DNA of 64,000 nucleotides from Caprella mutica (GCA_947561585.1 CANNZV010000269.1:62001-126000); one strand, 5' to 3'; shown: positions 1 through 12,333, numbered from the stretch's first letter. Notes: generated by a model from the sequence alone, not told the origin. Translations and numbers: made by a program.

Positions 1-1455
1 AAGACTGCATGGTTATCATTTTAAATAAGACTGCATGGTTATCATTTTAAGTAAGACTGGTTATCATAAGAAATAACACTGGTTATCATTAGAAACAACA
101 CTGGTTATCATCAGAAATATCACTGGTTATCATTTGAAATAACACTGGTTATCATTTGAAATAACACTGGTTATCATTTTAAACAACACTGGTTATTATT
201 TTAAACAACACTGGTTATCATTTGAAATAACACTGGTTATCATTTGAAATAACACTGGTTATCATTTTAAACAACACTGGTTATCATTTTAAACAACACT
301 GGTTATCATTTTAAACAACACTGGTTATCATTTTAAACAACACTGGTTATCATTTGAAATAACACTGGTTATCATTTTAAACAACACTGGTTATCATTTT
401 AAACAACACTGGTTATCATTTGAAATAACACTGGTTATCATTTTAAACAACACTGGTTATCATTTGAAATAACACTGGTTATCATTTTAAACAACACTGG
501 TTATCATTTTAAACAATACTGGTTATCATTTGAAATAACACTGGTTATCATTTTAAACAACACTGGTTATCATTTGAAATAACACTGGTTATCATTTTAA
601 ACAACACTGGTTATCATTTGAAATAACACTGGTTATCATTTTAAACAACACTGGTTATCATTTGAAATAAAACTGGTTATCATTAGAAATAACACTGGTT
701 ATCATTTTAAACAACACTGGTTATCATTTTAAACAACACTGGTTATCATTTGAAATAACACTGGTTATCATTTGAAATAACACTGGTTATCATTTTACAC
801 AACACTGGTTATTATTTTAAACAACACTGGTTATCATTTGAAATAACACTGGTTATCATTTGAAATAACACTGGTTATCATTTTAAACAACACTGGTTAT
901 CATTTTAAACAACACTGGTTATCATTTTAAACAACACTGGTTATCATTTTAAACAACACTGGTTATCATTTGAAATAACACTGGTTATCATTTTAAACAA
1001 CACTGGTTATCATTTTAAACAACACTGGTTATCATTTGAAATAACACTGGTTATCATTTTAAACAACACTGGTTATCATTTGAAATAACACTGGTTATCA
1101 TTTTAAACAACACTGGTTATCATTTTAAACAATACTGGTTATCATTTGAAATAACACTGGTTATCATTTTAAACAACACTGGTTATCATTTGAAATAACA
1201 CTGGTTATCATTTTAAACAACACTGGTTATTATTTGAAATAACACTGGTTATCATTTTAAACAACACTGGTTATCATTTGAAATAACACTGGTTATCATT
1301 TTAAACAACACTGGTTATCATTTGAAATAACACTGGTTATCATTTTAAACAACACTGGTTATCATTTGAAATAACACTGGTTATCATTTTAAACAACACT
1401 GGTTATCATTTGAAATAAAACTGGTTATCATTAGAAATAACACTGGTTATCATAT
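1..1455. repeat. 22-bp minisatellite, about 65 units
   Basis: Unit core is ACTGGTTATCATTTTAAAC. Two variants, ending TTTTAAACAAC and TTTGAAATAAC, are interspersed and often alternate, suggesting dimers amplified together. The first two units carry a 27-bp form with GACTGCATGG. The array is cut by the window edge, so its true length is unknown. Confidence 0.97.
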
Positions 1456-1515
1456 ATTAAACATATATGATATATCATATATTAAACATATATGATATAT
1501 CATATATATAACATG
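1452..1515. repeat. AT-rich palindromic short repeat
   Basis: Two copies of a TATATCATATATTAAACA block follow the 22-bp array directly. The sequence is self-complementary (ATATATGATATATCATATAT) and could form a cruciform. It looks like a boundary structure rather than a gene. Confidence 0.7.
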
Positions 1516-1649
1516 CATGAGACAAGTTCCCCGTTCACTGCAATCTAACATGTTTTTTTCTCTCTTTTTCATTTCAATTATTCCACAGCTTCAGTTTTTT
1601 ATTCATTGCTTCGCTGTACAATTTAATGGATTTATTTATTCATTCAGAA

Positions 1650-1905
1650 AATGTCAGGAATATCGGAATTATTTATTATTATTTATTTAACACTAAGCTG
1701 TCAGGAATATTGACATTATTTATTGTTAATTATTTGACACTAAGCTGTCAGGAATATTGACATTATTTATTGTTAATTATTTGACACTAAGCTGTCAGGA
1801 ATATTGACATTATTTATTGTTAATTATTTGACACTAAGCTGTCAGGAATATTGACATTATTTATTGTTATTTATTTAACACTATGCTGTCAGGAATATTG
1901 ACATC
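1650..1905. repeat. 47-bp minisatellite, about 5 units
   Basis: Each unit contains CTGTCAGGAATATTGACATT and TTATTTGACACTAAGCTG. The first and last units are more diverged than the middle ones, the usual pattern for arrays grown by unequal exchange. Confidence 0.95.
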
Positions 1906-2146
1906 TATATATACTATGTATATATTTATACCATTACACTACCTGTTGTTCATCTATTGTTAATGTCATCAATAGAATGGGTTTATATAGCTACAGGTAC
2001 ATATTATAAATAATTATATACTGATTTAACAAAAACATGTAAAAAGTTACAACTTTTTTATAATATCAATATGATCCATATAGCCATGGCCATACTTTCT
2101 TTAGTAATTAACAAAAGCTGTAAACTCAGACCACAATTGGATAATC

Positions 2147-2225
2147 AGATGGTTCACAGTACCCCATGGGTTCATCAGATGGTTCACAGTACCCCATGGG
2201 ACCATCAGATGGTCCAGGGTGCCCC
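2147..2225. repeat. 30-bp short tandem repeat, about 2.7 units
   Basis: The unit contains CAGATGGTTCACAGTACCCC followed by an ATGG palindrome. About 240 bases before it (1906-2146) show no gene or repeat. Confidence 0.85.
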
Positions 2226-2484
2226 GAGGGACACTCATCCTCTCTTTAAATTGCAAACCAATATGCCTATAACTACTTAACCAGTCAGTGCCTAGTGTGC
2301 CAAATGAGATGGAGGAAAATAGGATATTTAGGTTCAATGGGGACTTAAGTTGTTTGTCTACCAAAGTCAACAAGTGTAGTTGATTTGTTTTGGATTTAAT
2401 GGACTTTGATTTGTTTGAATTGTAATTTGAAGAGAGAGAGAAAACCGAGAGAAGGAAGAGAAAAAATGTACTTGAAATTGGGGA

Positions 2485-2676
2485 TAAGTTACAGATAATC
2501 ACCACATATTAGGAGGATAAGTTACAGATAATCACCACATATTAGGAGGATAAGTTACAGATAATCACCACATATTAGGAGGATAGTTACAGATAATCAC
2601 CACATATTAGGAGGATAGTTACAGATAATCACCACATATTAGGAGGATAGTTACTGATAATCACCACATATTAGGG
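2485..2676. repeat. 31-33-bp minisatellite, 6 units
   Basis: Unit core is TTACAGATAATCACCACATA. The first units carry GGATAAGTTAC and later ones GGATAGTTAC, a 2-bp length shift fixed part-way along. The following 440 bases (2677-3116) are AT-rich with no recognisable gene. Confidence 0.95.
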
Positions 2677-3116
2677 GGCCGAAATACTTTTAATCATCAT
2701 ATTTGTTTTCAATTTCTTGTTTTACTTCAGTTTCGCATTTTAAATTCTCTCTTACAACTCTGTAGAGTCTAATATTCACTTCCTGCAGTGATGTGCAAAA
2801 TAGAACAGTTAGCCCTGCAATAGGCACCGCCATCTTGAATTTGCACTAAAAATTAATCTACCTTTAGTCTTTCAGAAATTAAAGAACTGTACCAGGTAGT
2901 TATTTTTAAAATAGGAATTGATATAAGAAAACGGTAGATATATAAATAAAGTTAATCTATTATAACCTCTTCACAGGGAACTGTAGAAAAAGTAAACAAT
3001 TTTAACTTTGAAGTATTGGGGAAATATTAATGAAATTTTGGCAAATTAATAATTTAATAAAAATTAAATAACTTTGTAGATATTGTGTTTTTTCCGTTAA
3101 TTTTCGACAGTTCCCA

Positions 3117-3405
3117 GTGTATCTACTCACTGGTGTATCTACTCACTGGTGTATCTACTCACTGGTGTATCTACTCACTGGTGTATCTACTCACTGGTGT
3201 ATCTACTCACTGGTGTATCTACTCACTGGTGTATCTACTCACTGGTGTATCTACTCACTGGTGTATCTACTCACTGGTGTATCTACTCACTGGTGTATCT
3301 ACTCACTGATGTATCTACTCACTGGTGTATCTACTCACTGGTGTATCAACTCACTGGTGTATCTACTCACTGGTGTATCTACTCACTGGTGTATCTACTC
3401 ACCTC
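3117..3405. repeat. 16-bp minisatellite, about 18 units
   Basis: Nearly perfect repeats of GTGTATCTACTCACTG. All three plus frames are open, producing overlapping hydrophobic translations that are artefacts of the repeat. The array ends in CTCCACTGGGTGGTTAGATA, a hairpin-prone junction. On the other strand the unit reads GTAGATACACCAGTGA, sharing AGATACACCA with the foldback arms at 4.9, 61.9 and 62.8 kb. Confidence 0.97.
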
Positions 3406-3885
3406 TCCACTGGGTGGTTAGATACACTTGTGTCTGATTTACTTTACAGGAAAATTGCAAACATAAAAAATAGATGAGGAAATCATGCAAAAAATACCAG
3501 AGATGGAAAATAATAAAATGTTTTATTATTTGCTAAAGCTATTTTATGTGTTCATCTCTGAAATAAAACATGGTAATAAAAACGATGAATAACGCATAGA
3601 ATATGTGGAAGTTTTTTATTTTAGTAAAAAGAATAAAATTAATAAAATAATTCATTATCTTGTAATTAATTCTACAATTGATAAAACGCTCTTCATTTTC
3701 CTCTTGAATTTGCTATATTTTATAATATAAATTAACAATGACTCAGCAAAAAAGTAACTGCGATAATTTTTATATTCACTCTTCCGAAGAATAGTCAATT
3801 AATTCGCTAAAATATTCCATAAATTTACATTCTATCATTAAATTACTTATATTTATTAAATGCTCTGTTTTAAATATAATTTGAT

Positions 3886-4435
3886 TTTGTGACGTCATAA
3901 CACGACAGCCAATAACAGAGACGTTACTCATGACGTCATAACTCTGTAACAATAACAGTAAAGTTGATAATGACGTCACAGCTCTGTAACCAATAACAGT
4001 AAAGTTGATTATGACGTCACAGCTATGTAAATAATAAAAACAAAGTTGATAATGACGTCACAACTCTCTATCCAATAACAGAAAAGTTGATAATGACGTC
4101 ACAACTCTATAACCAATAACAACAGAGTTGATAATGACGTCACGACTCTATAACCAATAACAGCAAAGTTGATAATGACGTCACAACTCTATAACCAATA
4201 ACAGCAAAGTTGATAATGATGTCACAACTCTATAACCAATAACAGCAAAGTTGATAATGACGTCACAACTCTATAACCAATAACAGCAAAGTTGATAATG
4301 ATGTCACAACTCTATAACCAATAACAGCAAAGTTGATAATGACGTCACAACTCTATAGCCAATAACAGCGAAATTGGTAATGACGTCACAACTCTCCAAC
4401 CAATCTTTTAATTGTGACATCAGTGACGTCACAGT
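3886..4435. repeat. 41-bp minisatellite with a CRE octamer per unit
   Basis: Fourteen positions about 41 bp apart. Twelve carry the perfect palindrome TGACGTCA (starting near 3890, 3931, 3971, 4012, 4053, 4094, 4135, 4176, 4258, 4340, 4381, 4424) and two (4217, 4299) the variant TGATGTCA. Most units also carry ACCAATAACA (a CCAAT motif) and TTGATAATG (containing GATA). TGACGTCA is the consensus cAMP-response element bound by CREB/ATF bZIP proteins. Whether it acts as an enhancer here is inference; no gene promoter is recognised nearby. Confidence 0.95.
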
Positions 4436-4789
4436 CAACCTGAAAAGTTTTCTATACGGTTATCCAGTATAATAATATTAGAATAACCCATGCAAACCCT
4501 AAAAAGAATAAAAAGCATTGAAATCGCTACATCAATATTACTTATAATCATTGAAGCCGCACAAAAAGGAACTATATAACATAATTATAAAGGAGTTCCA
4601 TTGACTGACTCCGTATAGCGAATTGTTTTATTCAACCTAACAATGGGTGGTAAAAAACACGGATTGTTTTTAGTTGAGAATTTTTAGGAGTTTGTTCACA
4701 GGATCTTACGGTTAACTTAAGAAAAAAGAGAACAATAGGATAGGGGAGTGATGGAGGTAAAGGGTTAAACCAAAGATATGAGAGGATAA

Positions 4790-4873
4790 CCAAAGAGGAG
4801 GATAACCAAAGAGGAGGATAACCAAAGAGGAGGAAAACCAAAAAGGATAATTTAAGAGGAGGATAACCAAAGA
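4790..4873. repeat. 16-bp minisatellite, about 5 units
   Basis: Units of GGATAACCAAAGAGGA. The last unit runs into CCAAAGATATT, the outer end of the adjacent foldback element, so array and element share their junction sequence. Confidence 0.9.
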
Positions 4874-5182
4874 TATTACTACAGTAAGATACACCACTCT
4901 ACAAAATTTATGTTTCAAAAATGCGTGGTGGCGCCATCTGGATTTGAAAGCGCGAACTAGAGAAACAACATTTGGTGTTGATCAAAACAGTTTCGTATTC
5001 AGGCAGTAATTATAAATATATATTAAGGCTATATATTATGTAGATGGTGCGATATGTTGATCTGCACCATAGTGATCAACTGTTGTTGATTTAGTTCCCG
5101 CTTTCAAATCCAGATGGCGCTTTTTGAAACAGAAATTTCCGAGAGTGGCGTATCTAAATAAATGATAGTATAATATTTTTGG
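4867..5182. mobile_element. foldback MITE copy 1 (long inverted arms)
   Basis: The left arm reads CAAAGATATTACTACAG, then AGATACACCACTCT, then GGCGCCATCTGGATTTGAAA. The right arm (about 5090-5182) is its inverse, with TTTCAAATCCAGATGGCGC and GAGTGGCGTATCT, and a short insertion interrupts it near the end. Arms are about 100 bp; the central loop is unrelated to the loops of the copies at 61866 and 62793. I see no clear target duplication and no coding capacity. Confidence 0.85.
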
Positions 5183-5187
5183 TTCAC

Positions 5188-5422
5188 TTAAAGCGGTGCA
5201 TGACATCAATGTTAAACTATTGTGGTGCATGGCATCAATGTTAAACTATTGTGGTGCATGGCATCAATGTTAAACTATTGTGGTGCATGGCATCAATGTT
5301 AAATTCTATATCGGTGCATGGCATCAATGTTAAATTCTATAGCAGTGCATGGCATCAATGTTAAATTCTATAGCAGTGCATGGCATCAATGTTAAATTCT
5401 ATAGCAGTGCATGGCATCAATA
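5188..5422. repeat. 29-30-bp minisatellite, about 8 units
   Basis: Unit core is GTGCATGGCATCAATGTTAA. Units differ in the tail (ACTATTGTG versus ATTCTATAGCA), which changes once along the array. It starts within a few bases of the right arm of foldback copy 1. Confidence 0.95.
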
Positions 5423-5774
5423 ATAGAGAAAGTATGAAATTAATTAGTTTTAATTAATGTGAGGAAATGGCAACCATTGAAGTGGAAATATAATTTACTT
5501 TTTTATTGTTTAACCCTGACGATGAATATCCGCTAATTAATTATTCAGACTTTGTTGAACCGACTTTAAATAAATTAAAAGGTGAATTTATGTATCGCTT
5601 ATAATGAAATGTTTTTTTAATAAGTTTCTGTTCAATTAGTTCGTAAGAAAAAATAATAACAAATTTTAATAGGGAGTGACGCAGCAAATATTTCTAGAGT
5701 TACTGCCTGTACTTTTCTAATAAATATTTAAACTGAATCCATTCACATTATTTATATACAACAATAGAACACAT

Positions 5775-5866
5775 TGGTTAGATACACATTTGATGAGGTG
5801 GTAAGATACACATTTGATGAGGTGGTAAGATACACTGCTGGTGGTAAGATACACTGTTGGTGGTTA
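5775..5866. repeat. short degenerate repeat with GGTAAGATACAC
   Basis: About four imperfect units carrying GGTGGTAAGATACACATTTG or GGTAAGATACACTG. The AGATACAC core is the same one seen in the foldback arms and, inverted, in the 16-bp array at 3117. The stretch 5423-5774 before it shows no gene. Confidence 0.8.
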
Positions 5867-6334
5867 GTTACTCTATTTAGAGTTTATTAAATATTAAAAG
5901 GTATAATCAATGAGTTCCACAGGTGTTTTCAGGTATATTATTTGTTAGGTTTGAAAGATTGATGAAATGTAAACACAATAAATCGCTACGAAATAAAATA
6001 TAAAACACAGACAGTATCCTGGATACGCTTTATCGTATCCATTCTACCTACACGTATCCAATATACAGGGCACGGTTCTCACCTGTGTTAATTAAGTCAT
6101 TTTCAGGTGTTTTCACCACCTTTTGTCCAGGTGAGAACTCACCAAAGGGAATGACTGGCAAAAAAAAACACAGAAAAAAGATAATCTTAAGATGGAAAAA
6201 TTGGACAATTTGAAGAAGAACTCTGGTGATCATTATTATTTGTTATTATTATTGTTACTATCTACAGTGAAACGGAGTAGATCTTAGAAGAACAACATCG
6301 AACTATACAGTCACTGCTACAGTCACTAAGGTGA

Positions 6335-6462
6335 TATTCACCTTACTTTGGAGGTGGTATTCACCTTATTTTAGAGGTGATATTCACCTTATTTTAGAGG
6401 TGATATTCACCTTACTTTAGAGGTGGTATTCACCTTATTTTAGAGGTGATATTCACCTTAAA
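6335..6462. repeat. 23-bp hairpin minisatellite, 6 units
   Basis: Each unit contains AGGTGATATTCACCT, a 6-bp inverted repeat (AGGTGA / TCACCT) around TAT, joined by TATTTTAG. A related larger inverted repeat, GTTCTCACCTG / CAGGTGAGAAC, lies just upstream at about 6074-6147. Confidence 0.92.
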
Positions 6463-6479
6463 TTTAACTCAGGTACCTA

Positions 6480-8735
6480 ACAGTATATTTGTGACTTTTC
6501 TCCCGTTTTTTCAAACTGTTTTCTTTGCTCAAAGCTTGAACAGTGTTCGAATTTATTTATTCAAATTAGCAAAGACAAGTAAAATAGCCGTCTGAAAGCC
6601 ACTGGAAAGATACGTTCGAATTCTTCGAATACTCTCAAAGTGTTCGTATCCATTCATTTCATTCGGTGAAGCTAAAGCCACGGCGGGATCTCTTGATTTC
6701 ATTTCTTTGAGCGACGGATTCGAACGCAGTCTCTATTTTTATAAACTTTCACGCTTGAAAAAGAGTACAAAGAATTTGTTAAAATGAACAACTGTGCTAA
6801 AATGTAAAGAAAACATGACAGTGGAATAACACCAGGCATGATATTGTGCTGGAATATTCCAGAGGGAATGTATTCTAGTCGGGAATGGGAATTTGGTTAA
6901 ATAAACCTTTAAATATCTGAATAATTAAAACACGAATTGAGAGAACATTAAAAAAACTACTTTTCATTTCATTGTTTTTGAGATATACCTACTGATTTTT
7001 TATGCGAATTGAACTGACAAAATCAAACATGTTTTTTTGATATGTACTGACGTGACCCAAACAACAGTGTTTGTCAGTGCTAACATGTTTGCAACACCGT
7101 GTTTCATTATAAATAATATAAAACCAGTTATTTTGACTGTTTGGTAGTTATTGTTTTAAATTGAAACAAGTACTACGCAGCTAACTATTACTCCCCTTCT
7201 CATGAGACCAATTTACAACAGTTCGGGGTGCATCTACTTAGCTCAAGAACTTCCAAGCTGTTTAATTGACTGGTTGGTAGTTGTAGTGTCAAATAACAGA
7301 CGGTCTAAGATGTTTATTGGAAGATAGAGGAGTTACTGAGGAGTGGTTTAATTACCCTTTAACGGTTTGACTGCAACACAGTCAGAGGGAAAACGATGGA
7401 GGGGAATGATGGGCAGAGAGAAAGATCTACGGTGAGGTCTTAGAAGATCTGACAAGCATTCGGGGAACGCCATACCTTCAGAAAAACCAAAAAGTGAAAA
7501 TATGTCCGAAAACTTTTTTATTCGCATAAAACATACCAAGATACGTACTGTGTAATTATTACAGTTGTAGCTGGTCTGTAGCTCGTCTCCCACACCCTAG
7601 AATGTTGGTTTTGGGGTAATTAGGGGAAAACCTACCACACATGTACTCCGGGCTCCAAAATGAAATCAGTACCGCACTGACTTTTTACAAGTAGGCTGTG
7701 TCGCTTGTTTAACTAAAATATCCTTCTATAGCGAGATGACCTGATGGTAAAGATGTTTCAGTCTTTCCTGAAAACTTATGTTTTGGAATGATTGATGCTT
7801 TATATCCCTGTTGCTCTGTAATGTAACATTGATGTTTTCTTTTGATATATGAATTTTAAAAAAATATAGCTTTAAGAAATTGAAAATATGCAAAAGATAG
7901 GGTTTTCTAAAAACAATAGAATATAACTTCGAAACAAATCTTTCAATAACAGATTAATGTTGCATCGTGAAATATTTCCTTCTCTTTCAAATGAATCCTA
8001 TCTTGTCTCTCCGAATAAATATATGATATACAGCGTTGAAGTTACCCCTATAATATTCGTTTTCTATCCTAAACTCGTTTTCTATTGGCTGTAGCCAAAT
8101 TTTAGTATTAACAAACATTATTTCCTTCGCCCTGCTCTATATCCATACCAAATTCCAGGACTCTCAGATTTTTAATAAAAAATCCTAAAGGCAGGCGATC
8201 TCAGTTAATTACAAGATGCAGAATATTTAGAATGTAAGTTTTAGTGCTAAAGTGTCTACATATTTAACATAGAAACAGTAGTTAAAAATACGTATAACTG
8301 TATTGTAACTTCAATCGGTACATTACGCAATTAATTAAAGCTAATGTATTTCCTGAATTAATTATTAGATTTGTTCAACTAATTAAGGACGTGAGAGATG
8401 AATTGAACTTCAAAACTTTGATGTTTATTCTAATTTGAATGTTTATTGTGTATTTAATTTGTATTGTAATTTAACTAACGACTCACCCGTGAAGAGACAA
8501 ACTAATGTTGTGATTACAAAGGACTTAAGAGAAAGAGTGAGGAGGTTGAACGTACCTGAAACAGAAAAAACACACTGGTTAGAAACAGAAAAAATCACAT
8601 CTTAGAATGTATGTTAATGAATTAAAGTTACATCAACATTACTCATTAAATGTTATTCTGTTTAAAATACAAATCTTTAATTACTAAAGTCAATTTATGG
8701 AGAGTATAGAACACTTTTTTTTTCTCATAACTGTT
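6480..8735. other. AT-rich stretch without a recognised gene
   Basis: I see no tandem array, RNA gene or recognisable protein family here. A minus-strand open frame at 7348-7593 (81 codons) has unremarkable composition and no known motif, so I do not call it a gene. Confidence 0.5.
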
Positions 8736-8748
8736 TTTCTTTGTGCAG

Positions 8749-8801
8749 CAAGTGTTGGTTATGGACGGGGTGGGCCAGTCAACTACAACTGTTCCCTCTA
8801 G
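8749..8801 (+). other. candidate 3' splice site and short terminal exon
   Basis: A pyrimidine tract ending TTTTTCTTTGTGCAG precedes position 8749, a good match to a 3' splice site. The following open frame reads SVGYGRGGPVNYNCSL and stops at TAG (8799-8801). No partner exon or donor is identified. A similar NYR-containing module follows a good acceptor at 10357. It could equally be a decayed exon copy or chance. Confidence 0.22.
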
Positions 8802-8854
8802 AGGGAAATGAAGAGCTGACTACATGGAAACAGCGTGGAGATGCATGGGGGAAA

Positions 8855-8985
8855 TACATGGGAAATATGGGGGGGGGGATATATGGGAAATATGGGGGGG
8901 GAATATATGGGAAATATGGGGGGGGGAATATATGGGAAATATGGGGGGGAATATATGGGAAATATAGGGAGGGAATATGGGGTAA
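8855..8985. repeat. G-rich 21-23-bp repeat, about 5 units
   Basis: Units of GGGAATATATGGGAAATATG separated by runs of 5-9 G. The G runs could support G-quadruplexes on the plus strand. Overlapping Gly/Trp-rich frames are repeat translations. Confidence 0.9.
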
Positions 8986-9011
8986 TACTATGGGCAATAG
9001 TCATACGTATA

Positions 9012-9350
9012 CAGAGTGTTTCATTTTAGATCAGAAAAAAAATTTAGCCCCCCCCCCAAAAAAAAATTTTTTCTAACTTTTTCACTAATAACAAAATGTC
9101 CAAAATGTCTCCTTATCGAGATGTTGTTACCCTGATTTTAGGGAAATTTTAGCACTCATAGGGAATTTAACAAACAAACAAACATTGTTTCACCAAACCT
9201 AAATAATCCAAACTGCTAAATGTTAAAGATAATAAATATTAAAGTTTTAAAAGTACTCATACATGGATAGTTGGACTAATTTTAAATAAAAATTATTGTT
9301 GGTTTTCTGTGCGAGTTTTCAAGTTTTTTCAGATCAAAAGAATCACCCTG
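9012..9350. mobile_element. CAGGGTG-type (Tc1/mariner-like) MITE
   Basis: The left end is TA followed by CAGAGTGTTTCATTTTAGAT; the right end, read inverted, is CAGGGTGATTCTTTTGATCT followed by TA. TIRs are about 25 bp with TA on both sides, length 339 bp, no transposase. The interior (about 9080-9255) matches the inverse of 42710-42890 closely. It also holds poly-C tracts near 9047 and 9391-9432. Confidence 0.8.
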
Positions 9351-9539
9351 TATAGTCTGAGTAACTGTTACTCTTCCACAGCGAAATACACCCCCCCCCC
9401 CTCTTCTCCTCCTCCCCCCCCCCCCCCCCCCGTTATTATAAATCAATGGGTATAACATTACGAACACATTAAACAACAGTACGTCAAACTGTTATGTAAT
9501 CACAACAACAATAACAACAACAACAAGTGAGATGGAGTA

Positions 9540-9870
9540 GAGAGTTACATTTGGTGAGTTACATTTAGTGAGTTTACATTTAGTGAGTTACATTTGGTGA
9601 GTTACATTTGGTGAGTTACATTTAGTGAGTTACATTTAGTGAGTTACATTTAGTGAGTTACATTTGGTGAGTTACATTTAGTGAGTTACATTTGGTGAGT
9701 TACATTTAGTGAGTTACATTTAGTGAGTTACATTTAGTGAGTTACATTTAGTGAGTTACATTTAGTGAGTTACATTTGGTGAGTTACATTTAGTGAGTTA
9801 CATTTGGTGAGTTACATTTAGTGAGTTACATTTAGTAAGTTACATTTAGTGAGTTACATTTAGTGAGTAA
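9540..9870. repeat. 14-bp minisatellite, about 24 units
   Basis: Repeats of GAGTTACATTTAGT with a GGT/AGT alternation. It is followed within about 10 bases by the unrelated 22-bp array. Confidence 0.97.
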
Positions 9871-9875
9871 ACAAT

Positions 9876-10337
9876 TTTGTACAACGGGCTTTTCAATCTA
9901 GTACAACAGGCTTTTCAATCTAGTACAACGGTCTTTTCAATCTAGTACAACGGGCTTTTCAATGTAGTACAACGGTCTTTTCAATCTAGTACAACGGGCT
10001 TTTCAATGTAGTACAACGGGTTTTTCAATCGAGTACAACGGGCTTTTCAATCGAGTACAACGGTCTTTTCAATCTAGTACAACGGGCTTTTCAATCTAGT
10101 ACAACGGGTTTTTCAATCAAGTACAACGGGCTTTTCAATGTAGTGCAACGGGCTTTTCAATCTAGTACAACGGGCTTTTCAATGTAGTACAACGAGTTTT
10201 TCAATCGAGTACAACAGGCTTTTCAATCGAGTACAACAGGCTTTTCAATCGAGTACAACGAGTTTTTCAATCGAGTACAACGGGCTTTTCAATCGAGTAC
10301 AACAGGCTTTTCAATCGAGTACAACGGGCTTTTCATT
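9876..10337. repeat. 22-bp minisatellite, about 21 units
   Basis: Core ACAACGGGCTTTTCAATC, with variation confined to GGGC/GGTC/GAGT/AGGC and TCTAG/TCGAG/TGTAG. The array ends 20 bases before a good 3' splice-site-like sequence at 10356. Confidence 0.97.
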
Positions 10338-10356
10338 TTACTGTTTCACTTTTCAG

Positions 10357-10512
10357 TCCCGGTGGTTAAATGGTCCGTGTGTTCCCCTTACGAATTACAG
10401 GGTTACCCTCTACAGGGAAGCATGCAACTGTTGTAAATCAAACGTGGCACAAACAGAAAAACAGGAGAAAAACAACATCAACAACAGTACCGTTAATGAG
10501 AAAATTATTTGA
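10357..10512 (+). other. candidate terminal exon after a strong 3' splice site
   Basis: The tract ACTGTTTCACTTTTCAG ends at 10356. The frame that follows is open for 51 codons to a TGA at 10510-10512. It begins SRWLNGPCVPLTNYRVTL, continues through a Cys-rich EACNCC stretch and ends in a polar Asn/Lys-rich tail. I do not recognise the family. Because no upstream exon is found this stays a candidate; a shorter ATG frame overlaps it in another phase. Confidence 0.25.
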
Positions 10513-10589
10513 AATGAAAAAAAACTTGAAATTGATAAGTAGGAGTCTTCTTTTTTTACTTCAGTAATTTTGAAATAACTCAAGGTAAT

Positions 10590-11040
10590 GGAACACCCCC
10601 CCCCCCTCCATCATTAATCACCCCTCCTCCCCCATAATTTATTTCAATAAACAAACTTCAAGAAGAAAATGTTAGTGTGAAATGTGGGGGTAATTTATTA
10701 ACGAGGGGTAAAATGGGGGTCACAGCAAGGGGGGGGGGGTTATTTCCCTACGGTTCATGTAATTAAAATAAATCACAACCTCAGATGGGGGTGTGACGTC
10801 ACGAACACTGGGGAAGAGAGGTAGAAAAAAGACTGAAAAGTTAAAATATTCCTTTGAAGATATTAATTTAATTGGTGTGAATTAAAATAAATTATTAGAG
10901 TGTACATTTTAAATTAATATTAGTAAGTATTGTTTAAAGTAAATAATTAATGGAATGAATAGACGAGATATTTTTATAATTTAAATAACTTAAAAAGGAG
11001 AAAATAAAACAACATTTGACGATTCAATTCTTAACTTCAT
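10590..11040. other. intergenic, G/C homopolymer tracts, no gene seen
   Basis: Contains poly-C near 10597, poly-G near 10732 and an isolated GTGACGTCAC palindrome near 10793 (same CRE core as the 3.9-kb array). No coding feature is supported. Confidence 0.5.
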
Positions 11041-11262
11041 TTCGAATTGAAATGTTCGAAACCCAAAGTTTTGAGTCCATTAATAATTCGAATGGAGGGG
11101 ATTCGATTCATTGCCGGACAGAACTCAATTACCGACCAAATACCCAAATTCATTAATTTTGAAGTATTCGAATTTGCAAAAAAATTAAAATTCACTCGAA
11201 TGAATTATCGGGAAACCCAAACAGAAAAAACATACGAAAATAAGAAAATGAGAAATAAAGAA

Positions 11263-12333
11263 AGAGTGGTGCACATGTACCATCACCACAAAGAGTGGTG
11301 CACATGCACCATCACCACAAAGAGTGGTGCACATGCACCATCACCACAAAGAGTGGTGCACATGTACCATCACCACAAAGAGTGGTGCACATGCACCATC
11401 ACCACAAAGAGTGGTGCACATGTACCATCACCACAAAGAGTGGTGCACATGCACCATCACCACAAAGAGTGGTGCACATGTACCATCACCACAAAGAGTG
11501 GTGCACATGCACCATCACCACAAAGACCATCACCACAAAGAGTGGTGCACATACACCATCACCACAAAGACCATCACCACAAAGAGTGGTGCACATGCAC
11601 CATCACCACAAAGAGTGGTGCACATGTACCATCACCACAAAGAGTGGTGCACATGCACCATCACCACAAAGACCGTCACCACAAAGAGTGGTGCACATGC
11701 ACCATCACCACAAAGACCATCACCACAAAGAGTGGTGCACATGCACCATCACCACAAAGAGTGGTGCACATGCACCATCACCACAAAGAGTGGTGCACAT
11801 GCACCATCACCACAAAGAGTGGTGCACATGTACCATCACCACAAAGAGTGGTGCACATGTACCATCACCACAAAGAGTGGTGCACATGTACCATCACCAC
11901 AAAGTGGTGCACATGTACCATCACCACAAAGAGTGGTGCACATGTACCATCACCACAAAGAGTGGTGCACATGTACCATCACCACAAAGAGTGGTGCACA
12001 TGCACCATCACCACATGAGTGGTGCACATGTACCATCACCACAAAGAGTGGTGCACATGTACCATCACCACAAAGAGTGGTGCACATGTACCATCACCAC
12101 AAAGAGTGGTGCACATGTACCATCACCACAAAGAGTGGTGCACATGCACCATCACCACAAAGAGTGGTGCACATGCACCATCACCACAAAGAGTGGTGCA
12201 CATGTACCATCACCACAAAGAGTGGTGCACATGCATCATCACCACAAAGAGTGGTGCACATGTGCCATCACCACAAAGAGTGGTGCACATGTACCATCAC
12301 CACAAAGAGTGGTGCACATGTACCATATAGGTT
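11263..12333. repeat. 29-bp minisatellite, about 36 units
   Basis: Core AGTGGTGCACATGTACCATC followed by ACCACAAAG; ATGTACC and ATGCACC variants are mixed, and a few units are shortened to a 12-bp ACCATCACCACA block. The period is not a multiple of 3 and the unit is stop-free, so all three plus frames are open for over 300 codons with the same 29-residue His/Cys-rich period. I treat this as non-coding. Confidence 0.97.

Noticed and set aside
1..1455. CRISPR-like regular repeats
   Set aside because: Units are contiguous with no unique spacers, and the genome is eukaryotic. The same applies to every array in the window.
7348..7593. 81-codon minus-strand open frame
   Set aside because: No recognisable motif, no promoter or splice context; length is within chance for this composition.
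8487..8555. Minus-strand 69-nt segment between an acceptor-like TTTCTGTTTCAG and a GTGAGT donor
   Set aside because: Only one frame is open and it is a hydrophobic stretch; no neighbouring exon. Splice-like words are frequent in this A/T-rich DNA.
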